DNA of 64,000 nt, taken from Paracoccus saliphilus (lineage in GTDB: Bacteria; Pseudomonadota; Alphaproteobacteria; Rhodobacterales; Rhodobacteraceae). The notes under the pieces are model-generated. The model was not told the origin of the DNA. It was given only the letters and a program-made list of their open reading frames with translations, and ran no database searches. Made by a program: the position numbers and the translations under genes. Below, one piece after another: positions 51,961 to 61,880 of this stretch. The stretch covers positions 248,001 through 312,000 of the forward strand of contig QKYL01000001.1 of assembly GCA_003255745.1 (NCBI GenBank), in the 5' to 3' direction. Numbering within the stretch: the stretch's first letter is position 1; every line of letters starts with the position of its first letter.

Positions 51961-52656
51961 ATGCCCAAAGCCCTCATCATCCTGACGTCTCATGACAAGC
52001 TGGGCGACACCGGCAAGCCTACGGGCTTTTACTGGGAAGAGCTGGCCGCCCCCTATTGGATCCTGTCCGACGCGGGCTATCAGGTCGAACTGGCCAGCAT
52101 TGCCGGTGGCAAGCCGCCCGCCGACCCGACTTCGGAGGCCGATGACGCCATGAGCGACGAGGTCCGCCGCTTCTGGGCCGATGAGGCCGCCATGAACCGG
52201 CTGGCCAACACCGAACGGGTCGAGGATGTCGACGTGACCGCCTGTGACATCGTCTATCTGCCGGGCGGCCACGGCACGATGTGGGACCTGCCGAAGTCCG
52301 AGACCTTGGGCCAGCTGCTGGCAAAGGCTTGGGAGAAGGGCGCCGTTGTCGGCGCGGTTTGCCACGGTCCTGCGGGCCTTTTGGCGGCGCGGCTTTCGTC
52401 GGGCGATCCGCTGGTCAAGGGGCGCCGCGTAGCGGGCTTCACCAATGCCGAGGAAGAGGCCGTGGGCCTGTCGGATGCCGTGCCGTTCCTGCTGGAGGAC
52501 CAGCTGAAGGCCCAAGGCGGGCGGCACGAGGGCGGTCCCGACTGGCAGTCCTTCGCCATCGCCGACGGCAAGCTGGTCACCGGCCAGAACCCGGCCTCTT
52601 CGGCCGAAGTCGCGCGGCTGATGCTGAAGGCCGCAGACCTTCCCACCGTGCCCTGA
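51961..52656 (+). CDS. DJ-1/PfpI-family (Hsp31-like) protein
   Basis: Type 1 amidotransferase-fold protein of 231 residues. The start at 51961 has AAGGAG upstream. The nucleophile elbow is [12 protein letters not shown] (Cys near residue 139), with the Glu/His partners suggested by [15 protein letters not shown] and [14 protein letters not shown]. This is the layout of Hsp31/YdeA-type glyoxalase III and chaperone-like deglycases. A single-gene unit, with 151 bases of gap before it. Confidence 0.85.
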   Translation: MPKALIILTSHDKLGDTGKPTGFYWEELAAPYWILSDAGYQVELASIAGGKPPADPTSEADDAMSDEVRRFWADEAAMNRLANTERVEDVDVTACDIVYLPGGHGTMWDLPKSETLGQLLAKAWEKGAVVGAVCHGPAGLLAARLSSGDPLVKGRRVAGFTNAEEEAVGLSDAVPFLLEDQLKAQGGRHEGGPDWQSFAIADGKLVTGQNPASSAEVARLMLKAADLPTVP

Positions 52657-52735
52657 TCCGCACCTGCCTGCGTCAAAGATCGCGGGGCCGCGAAACCCTC
52701 TTTTCGTGGCCCTCGCGCCCCTGTATAGCCCGGCC

Positions 52736-54535
52736 ATGACCGAGCTTTCCCTCATCCGCAACTTTTCGATCGTGGCCCATATCGACCACGGAAAATCCAC
52801 ATTGGCCGACCGGCTGATCCAGCTGACGGGCACTGTCGCCGAACGCGACATGAAGGCCCAGATGCTGGACAGCATGGATATCGAGCGCGAGCGGGGGATC
52901 ACCATCAAGGCCAACACCGTCCGCATCAGCTATCCGGCCAAGGACGGCAAGACCTATGTGCTGAACCTGATCGACACGCCGGGTCACGTGGACTTTGCCT
53001 ATGAGGTCAGCCGCTCGATGCGCGCGGTCGAAGGGTCGCTGCTGGTGGTTGATGCCAGCCAGGGGGTTGAGGCGCAGACGCTGGCCAACGTCTATCAGGC
53101 GATCGACGCGGGGCATGAAATCGTTCCCGTGCTGAACAAGATCGACCTCCCCGCGGCCGAACCCGATCGCGTCAAGGAAAACATCGAGGAAGTCATCGGC
53201 ATCGACGCCCAGGACGCGATCCCGATCAGCGCCAAGACCGGCCTCGGCATCCCCGAGGTGCTGGAGGCCATCGTCACGCGCCTGCCCGCGCCCAAGGGCG
53301 ACCAGAACGCGCCGCTGACCGCCATGCTGGTCGACAGCTGGTACGACGCCTATCTGGGCGTTGTCGTGATGATCCGCGTCATGGACGGGATCATCCGCAA
53401 GGGCGACCAGGTCAAGATGATGCAGACCGGGGCCACCTACAAGCTGGACCGCTTGGCGGTCCTGACGCCAGCGATGAAGGACATCCCCGAACTGGGTCCG
53501 GGTGAGATCGGCGTCTTCACCGCGTCTATCAAGCAGGTCCGCGACACCCGCGTGGGCGACACCATCACGCATGAAAAGAAGCCCGCCGCCAAGGCGTTGC
53601 CGGGCTTCAAGCCGGCGCAGCCGGTGGTCTTCTGCGGCCTGTTCCCGGTGGATGCCAACGATTTCGAACCGCTGCGCGATGCCATCGAAAAGCTGGCCCT
53701 GAACGACGCCTCCTTCAGCTATGAGATGGAAACCTCGGCCGCGCTCGGCTTCGGCTTCCGCTGCGGCTTTTTGGGCCTGCTGCACCTGGAGGTGATCCGC
53801 GACCGGCTGGAGCGTGAGTACGATCTGGATCTGATCACCACCGCCCCGTCCGTGGTCTTCAAGCTGCACATGCGCGACGGAGAGGTGCGCGACCTGCACA
53901 ACCCCGCCGACATGCCCGACCTGACGCTGGTCGATCACATCGAGGAGCCGCGCATCAAGGCCACCATCATGGTGCCCGACGAGTATCTGGGCGATGTGCT
54001 GAAGCTGTGCCAGGACCGCCGTGGCATCCAGATGGATCTGACCTATGCGGGTAGCCGGGCGATGGCGGTCTATGACCTGCCGCTGGCCGAGGTCGTGTTC
54101 GATTTCTACGACCGGCTGAAGTCGGTGACCAAGGGTTATGCCAGCTTCGATTACCAGATCAGCGAATACCGCGAAGATTTCCTGGTCAAGATGTCGATCC
54201 TGGTGAACGACGAACCCGTGGACGCGCTGTCGATGATGGTCCATCGCGACCGTGCCGAAAGCCGCGGGCGGCTGATGGTCGAAAAGCTGAAGGAACTGAT
54301 CCCGCGGCACATGTTCAAGATCCCGATCCAGGCCGCCATTGGCAGTCGCGTGATCGCGCGCGAGACGCTGTCGGCCATGCGCAAGGACGTGACCGCCAAA
54401 TGCTATGGCGGCGACGCCACGCGAAAAAAGAAGCTGCTGGAAAAGCAGAAGGCCGGCAAAAAGAAGATGCGCCAGTTTGGCAAGGTTGAAATCCCGCAGA
54501 CCGCCTTCATCCAGGCGCTGAAGATGGACAGCTGA
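52736..54535 (+). CDS. lepA: Elongation factor 4 LepA
   Basis: Ribosome-bound GTPase of 599 residues that can back-translocate or aid 30S biogenesis. The start at 52736 ([10 protein letters not shown]) is conserved, while the longer frame from 52706 is not. G-domain motifs are [14 protein letters not shown] (P-loop), DTPGHVDF (G3) and LNKIDLP (G4). The LepA-specific C-terminus has [21 protein letters not shown]. Followed by a hairpin terminator. Confidence 0.96.
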   Translation: MTELSLIRNFSIVAHIDHGKSTLADRLIQLTGTVAERDMKAQMLDSMDIERERGITIKANTVRISYPAKDGKTYVLNLIDTPGHVDFAYEVSRSMRAVEGSLLVVDASQGVEAQTLANVYQAIDAGHEIVPVLNKIDLPAAEPDRVKENIEEVIGIDAQDAIPISAKTGLGIPEVLEAIVTRLPAPKGDQNAPLTAMLVDSWYDAYLGVVVMIRVMDGIIRKGDQVKMMQTGATYKLDRLAVLTPAMKDIPELGPGEIGVFTASIKQVRDTRVGDTITHEKKPAAKALPGFKPAQPVVFCGLFPVDANDFEPLRDAIEKLALNDASFSYEMETSAALGFGFRCGFLGLLHLEVIRDRLEREYDLDLITTAPSVVFKLHMRDGEVRDLHNPADMPDLTLVDHIEEPRIKATIMVPDEYLGDVLKLCQDRRGIQMDLTYAGSRAMAVYDLPLAEVVFDFYDRLKSVTKGYASFDYQISEYREDFLVKMSILVNDEPVDALSMMVHRDRAESRGRLMVEKLKELIPRHMFKIPIQAAIGSRVIARETLSAMRKDVTAKCYGGDATRKKKLLEKQKAGKKKMRQFGKVEIPQTAFIQALKMDS

Positions 54536-54541
54536 TCGCCA

Positions 54542-54574
54542 CGGGCGGCCGCGTCGCGGTCGCCCGATCGATTT
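54542..54574 (+). terminator. Terminator behind lepA
   Basis: CGGGCGGCCGC and GCGGTCGCCCG pair over 11 bp with one G-T wobble and a 3-base loop, followed by ATCGATTTT. It starts 6 bases after the lepA stop. Confidence 0.7.
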
Positions 54575-54671
54575 TCAGGGCGAATGGCGTATGGGGCGCT
54601 GCTTGACCCAGATCAACACCTAACAGAACCATCGCGGCTAGTGTGGCGTCACCTTGAGGATGGAGACGACC

Positions 54672-54872
54672 ATGCAGCGCCTGTTCCTGCTTCTTTTGAC
54701 GATCATCATGTCAAGCCTTGCCGGGGCAGGGGTGATTCTTGTGCTGGTCCTGGGCTATTACGGGATCCTGCCGATCCTGCTGGCCGCAGCGGCGGGGGCC
54801 GTGCTGGCGGTGCCCGCCACCTGGTTCGTCACCCGCCGCATCCTGGCGACCGAGCGGCAGCGCGAAGGTTGA
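54672..54872 (+). CDS. Small two-helix membrane protein
   Basis: A 66-residue protein made almost wholly of two hydrophobic helices (LFLLLLTIIMSSLAGAGVIL and ILPILLAAAAGAVLAVPATW) ending in a basic tail ATERQREG. GGAG at 54662-54665 sets the start at 54672. Similar small Rhodobacteraceae proteins have been misnamed CTP synthetase; no such function is visible. Role unknown. Confidence 0.65.
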   Translation: MQRLFLLLLTIIMSSLAGAGVILVLVLGYYGILPILLAAAAGAVLAVPATWFVTRRILATERQREG

Positions 54873-54969
54873 GCCGTCCAACAAGATAGCTAAAACCCGC
54901 ACGGATTGTTCTTTGTGCGAAAGGCTTTTGCGCGCTAGGTTTCATATGATCCCAAAGTGCGAGAACACC

Positions 54970-55455
54970 ATGCCCGACCAGACCCCAGCCCTTCCCGGCA
55001 TCGCTGCCCGACCGGCCGAAGCCGCCGCCATCCAGTACTCGCTCGACACCGTCCGCGAACGCCTTGGGATGGAGGTGGCTTACCTTTCGGAATTTGTGGA
55101 TGAACGCGCGGTCTTCCGCGCCGTCAGCGCGCCCGGACTGGAGGCGTTGATCCAGCCCAGCCAAAGCATGGATCTGCGCGAAGTCTACTGCAAGCACATC
55201 CTTGACGGCGGGCTGCCGCGGCTGATGCCCGACACCAGCGCGCACCCCATCGCAACTGACCTGCCGATCACGCAAATGATTCCCATCGGCAGCCATCTTA
55301 GCGTGCCCGTCCTTCGCCCCGATGGCAGCGTCTTTGGCATGTTTTGCTTTCTCAGCAGAACGCCCCGCCCGGACCTGAACGACCAGGCGCTGGCGCTGGT
55401 TGAGACCCATTCGGCGCTGGTTTCAACCCGTCTGGCCACTGGCCCTGACGCCTGA
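54970..55455 (+). CDS. Stand-alone GAF-domain protein
   Basis: A 161-residue soluble protein consisting of one GAF sensory domain: AIQYSLDTVRERLGMEVAYL, then VYCKHILDGGLPRLMPDTSA, and LSVPVLRPDGSVFGMFCFLS. No output domain (GGDEF, EAL, kinase) follows before the stop, so it may be a separate signalling partner or a relic of a GAF-EAL gene. An upstream ATG at 54946 is an alternative start. Ligand unknown. Confidence 0.78.
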   Translation: MPDQTPALPGIAARPAEAAAIQYSLDTVRERLGMEVAYLSEFVDERAVFRAVSAPGLEALIQPSQSMDLREVYCKHILDGGLPRLMPDTSAHPIATDLPITQMIPIGSHLSVPVLRPDGSVFGMFCFLSRTPRPDLNDQALALVETHSALVSTRLATGPDA

Positions 55456-55502
55456 TGTTCCGCATTTTCTTGGGCCGTGGCGCGAACACCTGCCACGCAA
55501 AA

Positions 55503-55531
55503 GCCCCCCGCACTGAGTGCGAGGGACTTTG
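55503..55531 (-). terminator. Terminator of the entericidin-like gene
   Basis: On the minus strand CCCTCGCACT-CA-GTGCGGGGGG forms a hairpin followed by CTTTT, within 52 bases of the stop of the small lipoprotein gene at 55555. It also separates it from the convergent GAF gene. Confidence 0.7.
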
Positions 55532-55554
55532 ACTACCTTTATCCTTGGCAGGGA

Positions 55555-55701
55555 TTACATCCCGGCCTGAACCTCGGCACTTTCTTCCTGAACGACAGCT
55601 CCGGCCGTCGAGATATCACGGCCAGCACCTTGCACGGTCTCGCAGGCGGCCAGAGTCATCATCGCCAGAATGGCGCTCAGTCCCAGAATCTTCTTCTGCA
55701 T
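55555..55701 (-). CDS. Entericidin-like small lipoprotein (EcnA/B family)
   Basis: A 48-residue lipoprotein. The signal and lipobox MQKKILGLSAILAMMTLAAC are followed by the entericidin-type motif ETVQGAGRDISTAGAVVQEE. The mature part is only about 29 residues. Entericidins are small cell-envelope lipoproteins linked to stress or programmed lysis. It is monocistronic, with its own terminator. Confidence 0.85.
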   Translation of the reverse strand: MQKKILGLSAILAMMTLAACETVQGAGRDISTAGAVVQEESAEVQAGM

Positions 55702-55762
55702 GGCATTGTTTCCTGTGCATAAATATCTGTTGTCGAACGCACTCAGGGCCGGCTGGTTCCCC

Positions 55763-56146
55763 TTAAAATGCCACGCCGGACCACAGGCAGATATTGGCAT
55801 AAGGCGTGAACTCACCAGTCCGCACGATGGCCCGTGCCTCGATCGTGCAGGTTTTGAAGGTGGTGTGCGGAAGCCGCGCAACCGTGCAGATGTTCCGCTG
55901 GCAGAACCGCTTTTGCAGCTCGGGTGCGGCCTCCTCGGCCAGCGCCGCCCGTTCCACGACCATCTCTGTTAGAAGCGCGTCAAGAACATCGAAAACGCCC
56001 GGAATGCCGCGGCTCAACGCCAGGTCGATGCAACGCACGCCGCGCGGAACTGGCAGTCCGGCATCGCCGACCACCAATAGATCGCCATGGCCAAGTGTGG
56101 CCACCAGACCAGAAAGCTCTCCGTGCAGCAGCATTGTCCGTTTCAT
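55763..56146 (-). CDS. RbsD/FucU-family sugar mutarotase
   Basis: A 127-residue RbsD-type protein that interconverts pyranose and furanose (or beta and alpha) forms of a sugar. The conserved histidine is in LGHGDLLVVGDAGLPVP (near residue 20) and the C-terminal aromatic ICLWSGVAF closes the active site. It lies 7 bases behind an M19 dipeptidase gene on the same strand and not with ribose transport genes, so the usual role in an rbs operon does not apply here. Confidence 0.85.
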   Translation of the reverse strand: MKRTMLLHGELSGLVATLGHGDLLVVGDAGLPVPRGVRCIDLALSRGIPGVFDVLDALLTEMVVERAALAEEAAPELQKRFCQRNICTVARLPHTTFKTCTIEARAIVRTGEFTPYANICLWSGVAF

Positions 56147-56153
56147 TGGTGTC

Positions 56154-57335
56154 CTATTCCGCAGGAAGGATTTCGGCCAGATAGGCCATCATGTTGCCGC
56201 CCATGACCTTTGCAATCTGCGCCTCGGTCAGCCCTTGGTCCAGCAGCGCCTGCGTCAGCGCCGGCAGATGCGCGGCGTCGATGGGCGAATCCACCGATCC
56301 GTCCCAGTCCGAGCCGAGCGAGACGTGATCCTCTCCAGCCACCTTGATCGCGGCCGCAATGGCTGCGGCAATGTCGGCCGGAGTTTTGCCGCAAACCACA
56401 TCCGACCAGAAGCCGATCCCGATGATCCCGCCAGCCGCAGCGATGCGCGAAACCAGTTCGTCAGGCAGGTTGCGGGGGCTGGAGCAATGACGGGTGATAC
56501 CAGTATGGGACAGGACCGGGCGGGTTCCGGGGATTGCCAGCACGTCCTCAACCATTCGGGGTGCGGCATGTGTGACGTCGATTACCATGCCCAACTGCAT
56601 CATGCGATCGACGACCTGGCGACCAAAGTCCGAAAGACCGGCCCCGCTGCCGCCTTCACCATGCAGGCTGCCGCCCAGTTCGTTGTCGAAGAAATGGGTC
56701 AGCCCCATCAGCCGAAAGCCCGCGTCGTAGAGGACTTGCAAATTGGCCAGTTCACCCTCAAGCGGATGCCCACCCTCCGATCCCAGAAGCCCGCCCAGAA
56801 CAAGCTGCCCGGCGGCGCGATCCGCCAGCAGGGCTTGCAGATCCGCCTTGGTGCGGATCACGCGCAGCCGGTCGGGCGCACGCTCGGCCGCACGATGCAG
56901 GGCCTCGGCCTGAACCAGCGCCCGTTCGCGCAGGGAAAACCATGCGCGGGGCGGGCGCAACTGACCGATGAACAGGGGCGTGATGCTGTCGCCTGCTTCG
57001 CTGCTGTTGTGCTCATAGTTCTGGCCACTGGGACTTTTCGTCACTGTCGTAAAAACCTGCAGCGCCATGTTGCCCTCCAACAGGCGCGGCACGTCGCTGT
57101 GGCCGCGGTCCACGCGTGCCAGCAGGTCCCGGTCCCACAGAAGGGCATCGGAATGCCAGTCGCCGATGACCAGACTGTCATGCAGCGCCTGCGCCTCGGA
57201 CGTGACCGGCCAACCCTCGGCGGGCATGGTCAGCGGGTTCAGCATTCTTTCAACATAGGCCGGGGCAAAAGCCAGGAAAGCGGCCAAGGCTGCCAGCATC
57301 AGCACAGGCACTGCCAGCAGCAGCCGCTTCAGCAT
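56154..57335 (-). CDS. Membrane-anchored M19 dipeptidase
   Basis: A 393-residue zinc dipeptidase with an N-terminal anchor or signal helix (LLLAVPVLMLAALAAFLAF). Metal-binding and catalytic segments are VIGDWHSDALLWDRD, LGSEGGHPLEGELANL (bridging Glu), PVLSHTGITRHC and VSLGSDWDGSVDSP. The annotation differs from the M19 gene at 46578-47627, which has no anchor. Located 7 bases upstream of rbsD, in the same unit. Substrate not known. Confidence 0.87.
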   Translation of the reverse strand: MLKRLLLAVPVLMLAALAAFLAFAPAYVERMLNPLTMPAEGWPVTSEAQALHDSLVIGDWHSDALLWDRDLLARVDRGHSDVPRLLEGNMALQVFTTVTKSPSGQNYEHNSSEAGDSITPLFIGQLRPPRAWFSLRERALVQAEALHRAAERAPDRLRVIRTKADLQALLADRAAGQLVLGGLLGSEGGHPLEGELANLQVLYDAGFRLMGLTHFFDNELGGSLHGEGGSGAGLSDFGRQVVDRMMQLGMVIDVTHAAPRMVEDVLAIPGTRPVLSHTGITRHCSSPRNLPDELVSRIAAAGGIIGIGFWSDVVCGKTPADIAAAIAAAIKVAGEDHVSLGSDWDGSVDSPIDAAHLPALTQALLDQGLTEAQIAKVMGGNMMAYLAEILPAE

Positions 57336-57378
57336 GGCAGATCCCGGTCAGGGACCGGGTGTTCCATGCTGCGCGGCC

Positions 57379-59199
57379 TCATGCTTCCAAAGCCTCCAGC
57401 TGATCGATGAAGTCTTCGATCATGGACAGGCCTTTGTCCCAGAAGGCCGGGTCCGAAGCATCAAGCCCGAATGGAGCCAGAAGTTCTTTATGATGCATTG
57501 AACCGCCGGCCTTCAGCAGGGCGAAATACTTGTCCTGGAAGTCCGGAAGGCCATCCTCGTAGGCGGCATAAAGCGCGTTCACCAACCCGTCGCCAAAGGC
57601 ATAGGCATAGACATAGAAGGGCGAATGCACGAAATGCGGCACATAGGTCCAGAAGGTCTCGTAGCCGGGCATGAACTCGAATACCGGTCCCAGGCTTTCA
57701 TGCTGCACTGACATCCACAGCGCGTTGATGTCGTCGGGGGTCAGCTCGCCCTCGGCGCGCGCGGCATGCAGACGGCATTCAAAGTCATAGAAGGCGATCT
57801 GGCGGACCACCGTGTTGATCATGTCCTCGACCTTGCCAGCCAGCAGAGCCTTTTTCTGCGCCGGATTGGTGGTCTTCGCCAGCAGCGCGCGGAAGGTCAG
57901 CATCTCGCCAAAGACCGAGGCGGTTTCCGCCAGCGTCAGGGGTGTTGACGCCAGCAATTCGCCCTGACCTGCGGCCAGGCGCTGATGGACGCCATGCCCC
58001 AGTTCGTGCGCCAGCGTCATCACGTCGCGCGGCTTGCCCAAGTAGTTCAGCAGGATATATGGATGCGCGGTGGTGACCGTCGGATGGGCAAAAGCGCCGG
58101 GAGCCTTGCCTGGCTTCACGCCCGCATCGATCCAGCCCTTGTCGAAAAAGGGTTGCGCCAGATCGGCCAGTTCCGGCGAAAACCCGGCATAGGCGTCAAG
58201 CACCGTGGCCTTTGCCTCGGGCCAATCGATGGTGCGGGGCGTTTCCGTTGGCAGCGGCGCGTTGCGGTCCCAAACCTGCAGCTTATCCAGTCCCAGCCAG
58301 CGCGCCTTCAGCGCGTAGTAGCGGTGCGACAGGCGCGGATAGGCCGCGGTGACGGCGTTGCGCAGCGCCTCGACCACCTCGGGTTCGACATGGTTCGACA
58401 AGTGCCGGCCGTGCTGTGGCGTGGGCATCTTGCGCCACTTGTCCTCGATGGCCTTTTCCTTGGCCAGCGTGTTGTGGATGCGCGAAAACAGACCGACATT
58501 TGCGGTGAAAACCTTTGCCAGCGCCCGCGCGCCAGCTTCGCGACGGGCACGATCGTGGTCGGTCAGCAGGTTCAGCGTCGCTTCCAGGCCCAGTGTTTCG
58601 CCGTCTACATCAAAAGTCAGCGCGGCGGTGGTTTCGTCAAACAAACGGTTCCAGGCGGCGGCGCCAACGACCGACGTGTCGTGCAGGAACTGCTCCAGCT
58701 CGTCAGACAGCTGGTGGGGGCGCATGGCGCGCATCCGGTCGAACACGGGCTTGTAACGCGCGGGGCCATCGGGCGCGGTGAAGACAGCCTGGTAGATGTC
58801 GTCCGGGATGCGGTTGAATTCCAAGCTGAAAAATACCAGCGGCGTCGTCAGGTCGGTGATCCGGGCCTGAAGGTCGCCCATCTGCTTGGCGCGCGCAGGG
58901 TCGGTGGTATTCTGGTAATAGCGCAGCCCGGCATAGGACATGATCCGCCCGGCGAGGATGTCAATCTGCTGATACGTCTCGATGCAGGCCAGCATCTGGC
59001 CCGGGGTCAGCTGCGCCAGCTTGCCCCGATAGTCGGCGGCAAAGGCTTGAACCATGCGGTCCAGGCTGTCGATGTCGGCAGCAAGCTGCGGGCTGTCCGG
59101 CGCGGGGTAAAGATCGGTCAAATCCCATTCGGGAAGATTTCCAAAGCTGTCGGAAGCCTGCGCCCGGTCCGTCGCGTCATACGCCATGATGCCTGCCAT
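57379..59199 (-). CDS. pepF: Oligoendopeptidase F (M3 family)
   Basis: Cytoplasmic zinc metallopeptidase of 606 residues that cuts medium-length peptides. The zinc motif HELGH lies in LAHELGHGVHQRLA (near residue 395) with the third-ligand glutamate in TLAETASVFGEML. The start at 59199 (MAGIMAYDATD) is preceded by AAAGGA. The M3B-type N-terminal helical region and the C-terminal LAPFGLDASDPAFWDKGL are present. Single-gene unit. Confidence 0.94.
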   Translation of the reverse strand: MAGIMAYDATDRAQASDSFGNLPEWDLTDLYPAPDSPQLAADIDSLDRMVQAFAADYRGKLAQLTPGQMLACIETYQQIDILAGRIMSYAGLRYYQNTTDPARAKQMGDLQARITDLTTPLVFFSLEFNRIPDDIYQAVFTAPDGPARYKPVFDRMRAMRPHQLSDELEQFLHDTSVVGAAAWNRLFDETTAALTFDVDGETLGLEATLNLLTDHDRARREAGARALAKVFTANVGLFSRIHNTLAKEKAIEDKWRKMPTPQHGRHLSNHVEPEVVEALRNAVTAAYPRLSHRYYALKARWLGLDKLQVWDRNAPLPTETPRTIDWPEAKATVLDAYAGFSPELADLAQPFFDKGWIDAGVKPGKAPGAFAHPTVTTAHPYILLNYLGKPRDVMTLAHELGHGVHQRLAAGQGELLASTPLTLAETASVFGEMLTFRALLAKTTNPAQKKALLAGKVEDMINTVVRQIAFYDFECRLHAARAEGELTPDDINALWMSVQHESLGPVFEFMPGYETFWTYVPHFVHSPFYVYAYAFGDGLVNALYAAYEDGLPDFQDKYFALLKAGGSMHHKELLAPFGLDASDPAFWDKGLSMIEDFIDQLEALEA

Positions 59200-59262
59200 G
59201 ATGGGTCCTTTCTGGTGGTTGCCCAAGATGTGGACCCTTCGCCCGCCCGGCGCAAGGTGCGG

Positions 59263-60051
59263 TCAGAGACGCGCGAAGGCGGGGGCCTGAATGACCGGTC
59301 CACCGCCCGGCAGGTCGCCACGGACCATCAGGCGTGTACGCGCCGACAGCGGCCGAAACCCGGCGCGGGCGCAGAAGGCCACGTCGCCGCGCACCACCAC
59401 GGGCCGATCGCCCGCCTCGGCCAGAACCGCCGCCAGTAACGCCTGCCCCAGGCCGCGACCTTGCAGTGCCGGATGCACCGCAAGCGACGCCAGGGAAAAG
59501 CCGGGCCGATCATCCAGCAACGGCGCCAGCGCGGCATGGCCCACCGGCAAGCCGCGCGCATGCGCCACCAGCGACACAGCCAGATCACCGTCCGCGCGCA
59601 GGTCGCGTATCAGTTGTGCCTCCTCGGCATGGCCGAAGGCGACAGTCAAAAGACGGTCCAGCCCCTCCTGGTCGGACGGCAGTTCGGCCCGGATCAGCGG
59701 GTGCAGGGCATGGCGGTGCAGCGCGCGGGACATGCCTTGGCTGTCGCGGCCCCACTGGCTGTCAGCGCTGCGTGCCTGATGGGCCGTAAAAGCCGCCTCG
59801 TCCGCAAAGATCTCATCCAGCTGCCAGACCAGCGGGTTGTCGCTTTGCGCGATGTCGAACCGCAGGCAGCCCGGTTCAGCCCGGCTGAGTTCAACGTGGC
59901 GCGGCAGCAGGTCCAGCGCCGTCAGCATCTGGCCCATGTCCGCGCAGGTCAGGCACCCATCGACCGCAACCAGAGGCCGGGACAGCGTGACGGCGGTGCC
60001 GCTGCTGTCGGTCGATGTCGGCGCGTGGGTCCCGCAGCAGGCACAGCTCAT
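59263..60051 (-). CDS. ABM-like plus GNAT acetyltransferase fusion protein
   Basis: A 262-residue chain with two domains. Residues about 25-115 resemble the ABM dimeric alpha-beta barrel (VELSRAEPGCLRFDIAQSDN and WQLDEIFADEAAFTAHQ). Residues about 120-250 are a GNAT acetyltransferase with the acetyl-CoA motif HPALQGRGLGQALLAAVL. The N-terminus is MSCACCGTHAPTS, a cysteine cluster that could bind a metal. I know of no named family with this order, and the function is open. It lies between pepF and guaA. Confidence 0.8.
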   Translation of the reverse strand: MSCACCGTHAPTSTDSSGTAVTLSRPLVAVDGCLTCADMGQMLTALDLLPRHVELSRAEPGCLRFDIAQSDNPLVWQLDEIFADEAAFTAHQARSADSQWGRDSQGMSRALHRHALHPLIRAELPSDQEGLDRLLTVAFGHAEEAQLIRDLRADGDLAVSLVAHARGLPVGHAALAPLLDDRPGFSLASLAVHPALQGRGLGQALLAAVLAEAGDRPVVVRGDVAFCARAGFRPLSARTRLMVRGDLPGGGPVIQAPAFARL

Positions 60052-60186
60052 GGCGCTTCCTCTTGTTTTCGTTGAGGCACCATCCTTTGGCCGAGGCGGC
60101 AGGTCAAGCGCCGCGATGCCTCAGGACACGTGCCGGTTCGGACACGGCGCGCATATCGCCGTGACGCGCGGCAGGCGTCCGCCACG

Positions 60187-61746
60187 TTATTCCCACTCGA
60201 TCGTGCCCGGCGGCTTCGAGGTGATGTCATAGGTGCAGCGATTTATTCCCTTCACCTCGTTGATGATCCGGGTCGCTGTTTCTCCCAGGAATTCATGGGT
60301 GAAGGGATAGAAGTCCGCCGTCATGCCATCGACCGAGGTGACGGCGCGCAGGGCACAGGCAAAGTCATAGGTGCGCCCGTCGCCCATCACGCCCACGGTG
60401 CGGACAGGCAGGATAGCGACAAAGGCCTGCCAGATTTCGTCATAAAGCCCGTGCCTGCGGATCTGGTCGATGAAGACCGCATCCGCCTTGCGCAGGATCT
60501 CCAGCTTTTCACGGGTGATCTCTCCGGGGCAGCGGATCGCCAGGCCCGGACCGGGGAAGGGGTGGCGGCCGATGAAGCTGGCCGGCAGGCCCAGTTCGCG
60601 GCCCAGTTCGCGGACCTCGTCCTTGAACAGCTCGCGCAGCGGCTCGACCAGCTTCAGGCCCATCTTTTCCGGCAGGCCGCCTACGTTGTGATGCGACTTG
60701 ATCGTGACGGACGGACCGCCACTGAAGCTGACGCTTTCGATAACGTCGGGATAAAGCGTGCCTTGCGCCAGGAATTCGGCGCCCTCGATCTCTCCGGCAT
60801 AGCGCTGGAAGACGTCGATGAACAGCCGGCCGATGGTCTTGCGTTTGACCTCAGGGTCGCTGACGCCCTCAAGCGAGCCCAGGAACAGTTCGGTCTCATC
60901 GGCGTGGATCAGGGGAATGTTGTAGTTGTCGCGGAACATCTTCACGACTTCCTCGGCCTCGTTCAGCCGCAGAAGACCGTGGTCCACGAACACGCAGGTC
61001 AGCTGGTCGCCGATCGCCTCGTGGATCAGGACGGCTGCCACGCTGCTGTCCACGCCGCCCGACAGCCCGCAGATGACCTTGCGGTCGCCCACCTGCTCGC
61101 GGATCTTGCGGATCGCCTCGTCCTTGTAGGAGGCCATGGTCCAGTCGCCGGTAAAGCCCGCCAGCCGGACGAAGTTGTCCAGCATGATGCGGCCGTTCGG
61201 CGTGTGATGCACCTCGGGGTGGAACTGCACGGCATAGAAGTGGCGCGTCTCGTCCGCGATCATCGCCATGGGCGCGTTGGGCGAGGTGCCGATCACCTCG
61301 AAGCCAGGGGCCAGGACCGTGACGCGGTCGCCATGGCTCATCCAGACTTCCTCGCGGCCTGTTCCGAACAGGCCAGAAAAGATCCCGTCACCCTTGTGAC
61401 CCGGCGCGGGAGAGATGAAGGCCCGCCCGTATTCCGCGTGATGGCCGGCCTCCACCTTGCCCCCCAGCTGCTCCATCATGACCTGCTGGCCATAGCAGAT
61501 GCCAAAGACCGGCACTCCCAGTTCGAACACCGCCTGCGGTGCGCGCGGGCTGCTGTCCTGGGTCACGCTGGCGGGGCTGCCTGACAGGATGATCGCCTGA
61601 GGCGCCATCTGGTGCAGGACCTCGTCGGTCACCGTGTTGAACGGGTGGATTTCGCAATAGACGTTCAGCTCTCGCAGGCGACGCGCGATCAGCTGCGTCA
61701 CCTGGCTGCCGAAGTCGATGATCAAAAGGCGCTGGTGCTGGGTCAT
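60187..61746 (-). CDS. guaA: GMP synthase GuaA
   Basis: Glutamine-hydrolysing GMP synthetase of 519 residues. The N-terminal class I amidotransferase has its nucleophile in [15 protein letters not shown] (near residue 84) and the His-Glu pair in [12 protein letters not shown]. The synthetase domain has the PP-loop [12 protein letters not shown] (near residue 227). The C-terminus ends in the conserved [15 protein letters not shown]. The partner IMP dehydrogenase gene is at 16931, so they are not in one operon. Confidence 0.96.
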   Translation of the reverse strand: MTQHQRLLIIDFGSQVTQLIARRLRELNVYCEIHPFNTVTDEVLHQMAPQAIILSGSPASVTQDSSPRAPQAVFELGVPVFGICYGQQVMMEQLGGKVEAGHHAEYGRAFISPAPGHKGDGIFSGLFGTGREEVWMSHGDRVTVLAPGFEVIGTSPNAPMAMIADETRHFYAVQFHPEVHHTPNGRIMLDNFVRLAGFTGDWTMASYKDEAIRKIREQVGDRKVICGLSGGVDSSVAAVLIHEAIGDQLTCVFVDHGLLRLNEAEEVVKMFRDNYNIPLIHADETELFLGSLEGVSDPEVKRKTIGRLFIDVFQRYAGEIEGAEFLAQGTLYPDVIESVSFSGGPSVTIKSHHNVGGLPEKMGLKLVEPLRELFKDEVRELGRELGLPASFIGRHPFPGPGLAIRCPGEITREKLEILRKADAVFIDQIRRHGLYDEIWQAFVAILPVRTVGVMGDGRTYDFACALRAVTSVDGMTADFYPFTHEFLGETATRIINEVKGINRCTYDITSKPPGTIEWE

Positions 61747-61880
61747 GGGTGCGCTTTAAGCGCGGTTTCAGAGCCTTGCAAGGGTTTCGAAAGGTTGGGC
61801 GGCGGAACTTGGACAGGCAGTAGGCGTTCGGTAACCGCCGGTTCCACCGGTGAACCTGTTGTCCCTTCAAAGGAGTTCTG

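Noticed and set aside
54672-54872. CTP synthetase annotation for the 66-residue protein
   Set aside because: The protein is only two hydrophobic helices and cannot be that enzyme.
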